From Parafrankia elaeagni (GTDB taxonomy: Bacteria; Actinomycetota; Actinomycetes; Frankiales; Frankiaceae): a DNA stretch of 64,000 nt. Both the position numbers and the translations under genes were made by a program. The notes below the pieces were generated by a model. That model did not search any database and was not told where the DNA came from. It saw only the letters and a program-made list of their open reading frames with translations. The DNA lies in assembly GCF_000374165.1 (NCBI RefSeq), contig NZ_KB893772.1, forward strand, positions 140,445 to 204,444, read 5' to 3'. Below, in pieces: positions 56,715 to 64,000 of the stretch (the stretch's first letter is position 1; each line of letters begins with the position of its first letter).

Positions 56715-63185
<6,471 letters not shown>

Positions 63186-63303
63186 GGCACGGCCGAGTGG
63201 TCGGACGAATGTTTGCCCCGGGGTTTCCGAAAGCGCCAGCCGGAATACGCCGTGCTCGTTAGACTCGGTTCACGCAACCCGACGGTGAACATCCGGAGGC
63301 AGC

Positions 63304-63750
63304 GTGCCCGACCTGAGCGGTCTCAACTTCGGTGCGCCGGCGGCAGAACGCGACGTCCGGCGCGGGCTGGACTCGTATTTCATCGAATCCGCCGCGTATC
63401 GCAACATGAACGCGGGAACGAAGACGATCCTGGTCGCGAACCGCGGCGCGGGGAAAAGCGCCATTCTCAAGACGATGGCGCACCGCAATCGCGACCGCGG
63501 CGAGTCGGTGATCGAGCTCTCCCCGGAGGACTACTCCTACGAGTTTCTCAGCGGGGCCATGATCCGCGAGTCCGAGGGGGCCTGGGCCAAGCTGGGCGCG
63601 TACGCGGTGGCCTGGAAGTACCTGCTGCTCGTGCTCATCATGAAGGAGCTGACGAAGCGGCACGGCCGGATCAGGCGTGGCGCCGAGAGCCAGATCTACG
63701 CCTACCTGCGCGACAACCACCCAGGGCTGCGCGAAGATCGCCTAGTGTGA
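63304..63750 (+). CDS. P-loop ATPase (Sll1717-like), 3' end cut by an insertion sequence
   Basis: 148 residues from GTG 63304 with GGAGG four bases upstream. The Walker A is LVANRGAGKSAILKTM (near 45), preceded by YFIESAAYRNMNAGTKT. This fits the N-terminus of Sll1717-type P-loop ATPases, which run to several hundred residues, often in genomic defence regions. The last residues appear to come from the IS end starting near 63722, so the native protein is truncated after its N-terminal third. Walker B is missing. Confidence 0.7.
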   Translation: MPDLSGLNFGAPAAERDVRRGLDSYFIESAAYRNMNAGTKTILVANRGAGKSAILKTMAHRNRDRGESVIELSPEDYSYEFLSGAMIRESEGAWAKLGAYAVAWKYLLLVLIMKELTKRHGRIRRGAESQIYAYLRDNHPGLREDRLV

Positions 63751-64000
63751 CGATCCATTGCCCTATGTAGCCAGGTAGTGGAGTGCCCGGTAGCGGTCGC
63801 CGGCGATGCGCTCGAGGGTTTCCTTGACCTTTCGGACTCCGTGGAGGCGGAGGAGACTCAGCGCGAGGTTGCGGATGGTGGCGAGGTTTCTGGGCCCGTT
63901 TCCTCGGGAGGCGTGGCAGGCGTCCTCGCGCCAGGCGGTGTCGCGGATGTAGTGGAGGCGGTTCTCGATTCCCCAGTGCAGGCGGACGTGGGTGTGGATG
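63722..64000 (-). mobile_element. ISAs1-family insertion sequence, one end (runs out of the window)
   Basis: The transposase C-terminus lies at 63763-64000 on the minus strand. CAGGGCTGCGCGAAGATCG at 63722 resembles the CAGGG-type ends I recall for ISAs1-family elements and would be the terminal inverted repeat. The exact boundary and target duplication need the other end, beyond the window. Confidence 0.6.
63763..64000 (-). CDS. ISAs1-family transposase, C-terminal 78 residues (cut by window edge)
   Basis: Minus-strand frame ending at TAG 63765-63763. It reads HVRLHWGIENRLHYIRDTAW, then REDACHASRGNGPRNLATIR and NLALSLLRLHG. The HW-IEN-LH---RD--ED pattern is the conserved C-terminal catalytic part of ISAs1 (DDE) transposases, with the last Glu in IEN. 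The rest of the gene lies outside the window. Confidence 0.9.
   Translation of the reverse strand, partial: IHTHVRLHWGIENRLHYIRDTAWREDACHASRGNGPRNLATIRNLALSLLRLHGVRKVKETLERIAGDRYRALHYLAT

Overview
The window is very GC-rich and densely coded. It has GTG and TTG starts, Shine-Dalgarno sites close to GGAGG, several 4-base ATGA or GTGA gene overlaps, and actinobacterial families (HelR, DUF2637, MMPL, type I PKS, subtilisin inhibitor, CSD proteins). It looks like the chromosome of a filamentous actinomycete. Frankia or a close relative is my best guess, but the sequence alone does not prove the genus. No rRNA, tRNA or CRISPR array was seen.

Layout. 1-6.5 kb: the 3' end of a HelR RNA-polymerase-recycling ATPase, a small HTH protein, a Ski2-like DUF3516 helicase, and a GAF-LuxR regulator behind a structured leader. 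6.6-15.2 kb: an MMPL transporter, acyl-CoA thioesterase II, nagA with an in-frame hexamer array, a cold-shock-domain protein, and an MFS exporter divergent from a MarR regulator over a palindrome. 15.5-26.7 kb: a relative of plant 'pathogen-related' proteins, a PAS/GAF kinase-like protein without an ATPase domain, a class IV aminotransferase, larC, ppk2, a small Tudor/KOW-like protein, an orphan oligopeptide-binding lipoprotein, and a ParA-like ATPase divergent from a DUF2637 membrane protein. 26.8-33.3 kb: a beta-hydroxyacid dehydrogenase, a MarR/DHA2-exporter pair, and two translationally coupled histidine kinase paralogues, the second lacking its HATPase domain. 33.7-39.7 kb: a methionine block with metK, a coupled metY-metX operon, a second metY and a remnant of a 2-oxoglutarate oxygenase.

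39.7-48.3 kb looks like an accessory region. It opens with a single-gene Upf1-like helicase/phospholipase D fusion matching the architecture of the Mokosh type II anti-phage system. Next comes a deletion scar where a TauD dioxygenase and an aldo/keto reductase have both lost their 5' ends head to head, then an SDR plus HIBADH-like pair under a TetR regulator. 48.5-56.1 kb holds a secreted subtilisin-type inhibitor, a Ser/Thr kinase, a broken PNPOx gene, and an operon of zinc-ribbon protein, vWA protein, PP2C phosphatase and kinase-OB-fold protein, resembling the TerY-P phosphorylation triad. 56.7-63.2 kb is a single-module PKS (degenerate ACP-KS-AT-KR-ACP-TE). The window ends in a P-loop ATPase gene apparently cut by an ISAs1-family element.

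The strongest candidates for unusual biology are the Mokosh-like fusion, the TerY-P-like operon, the kinases without ATPase domains, the structured leader of the LuxR gene, and the plant-like pathogen-related protein.
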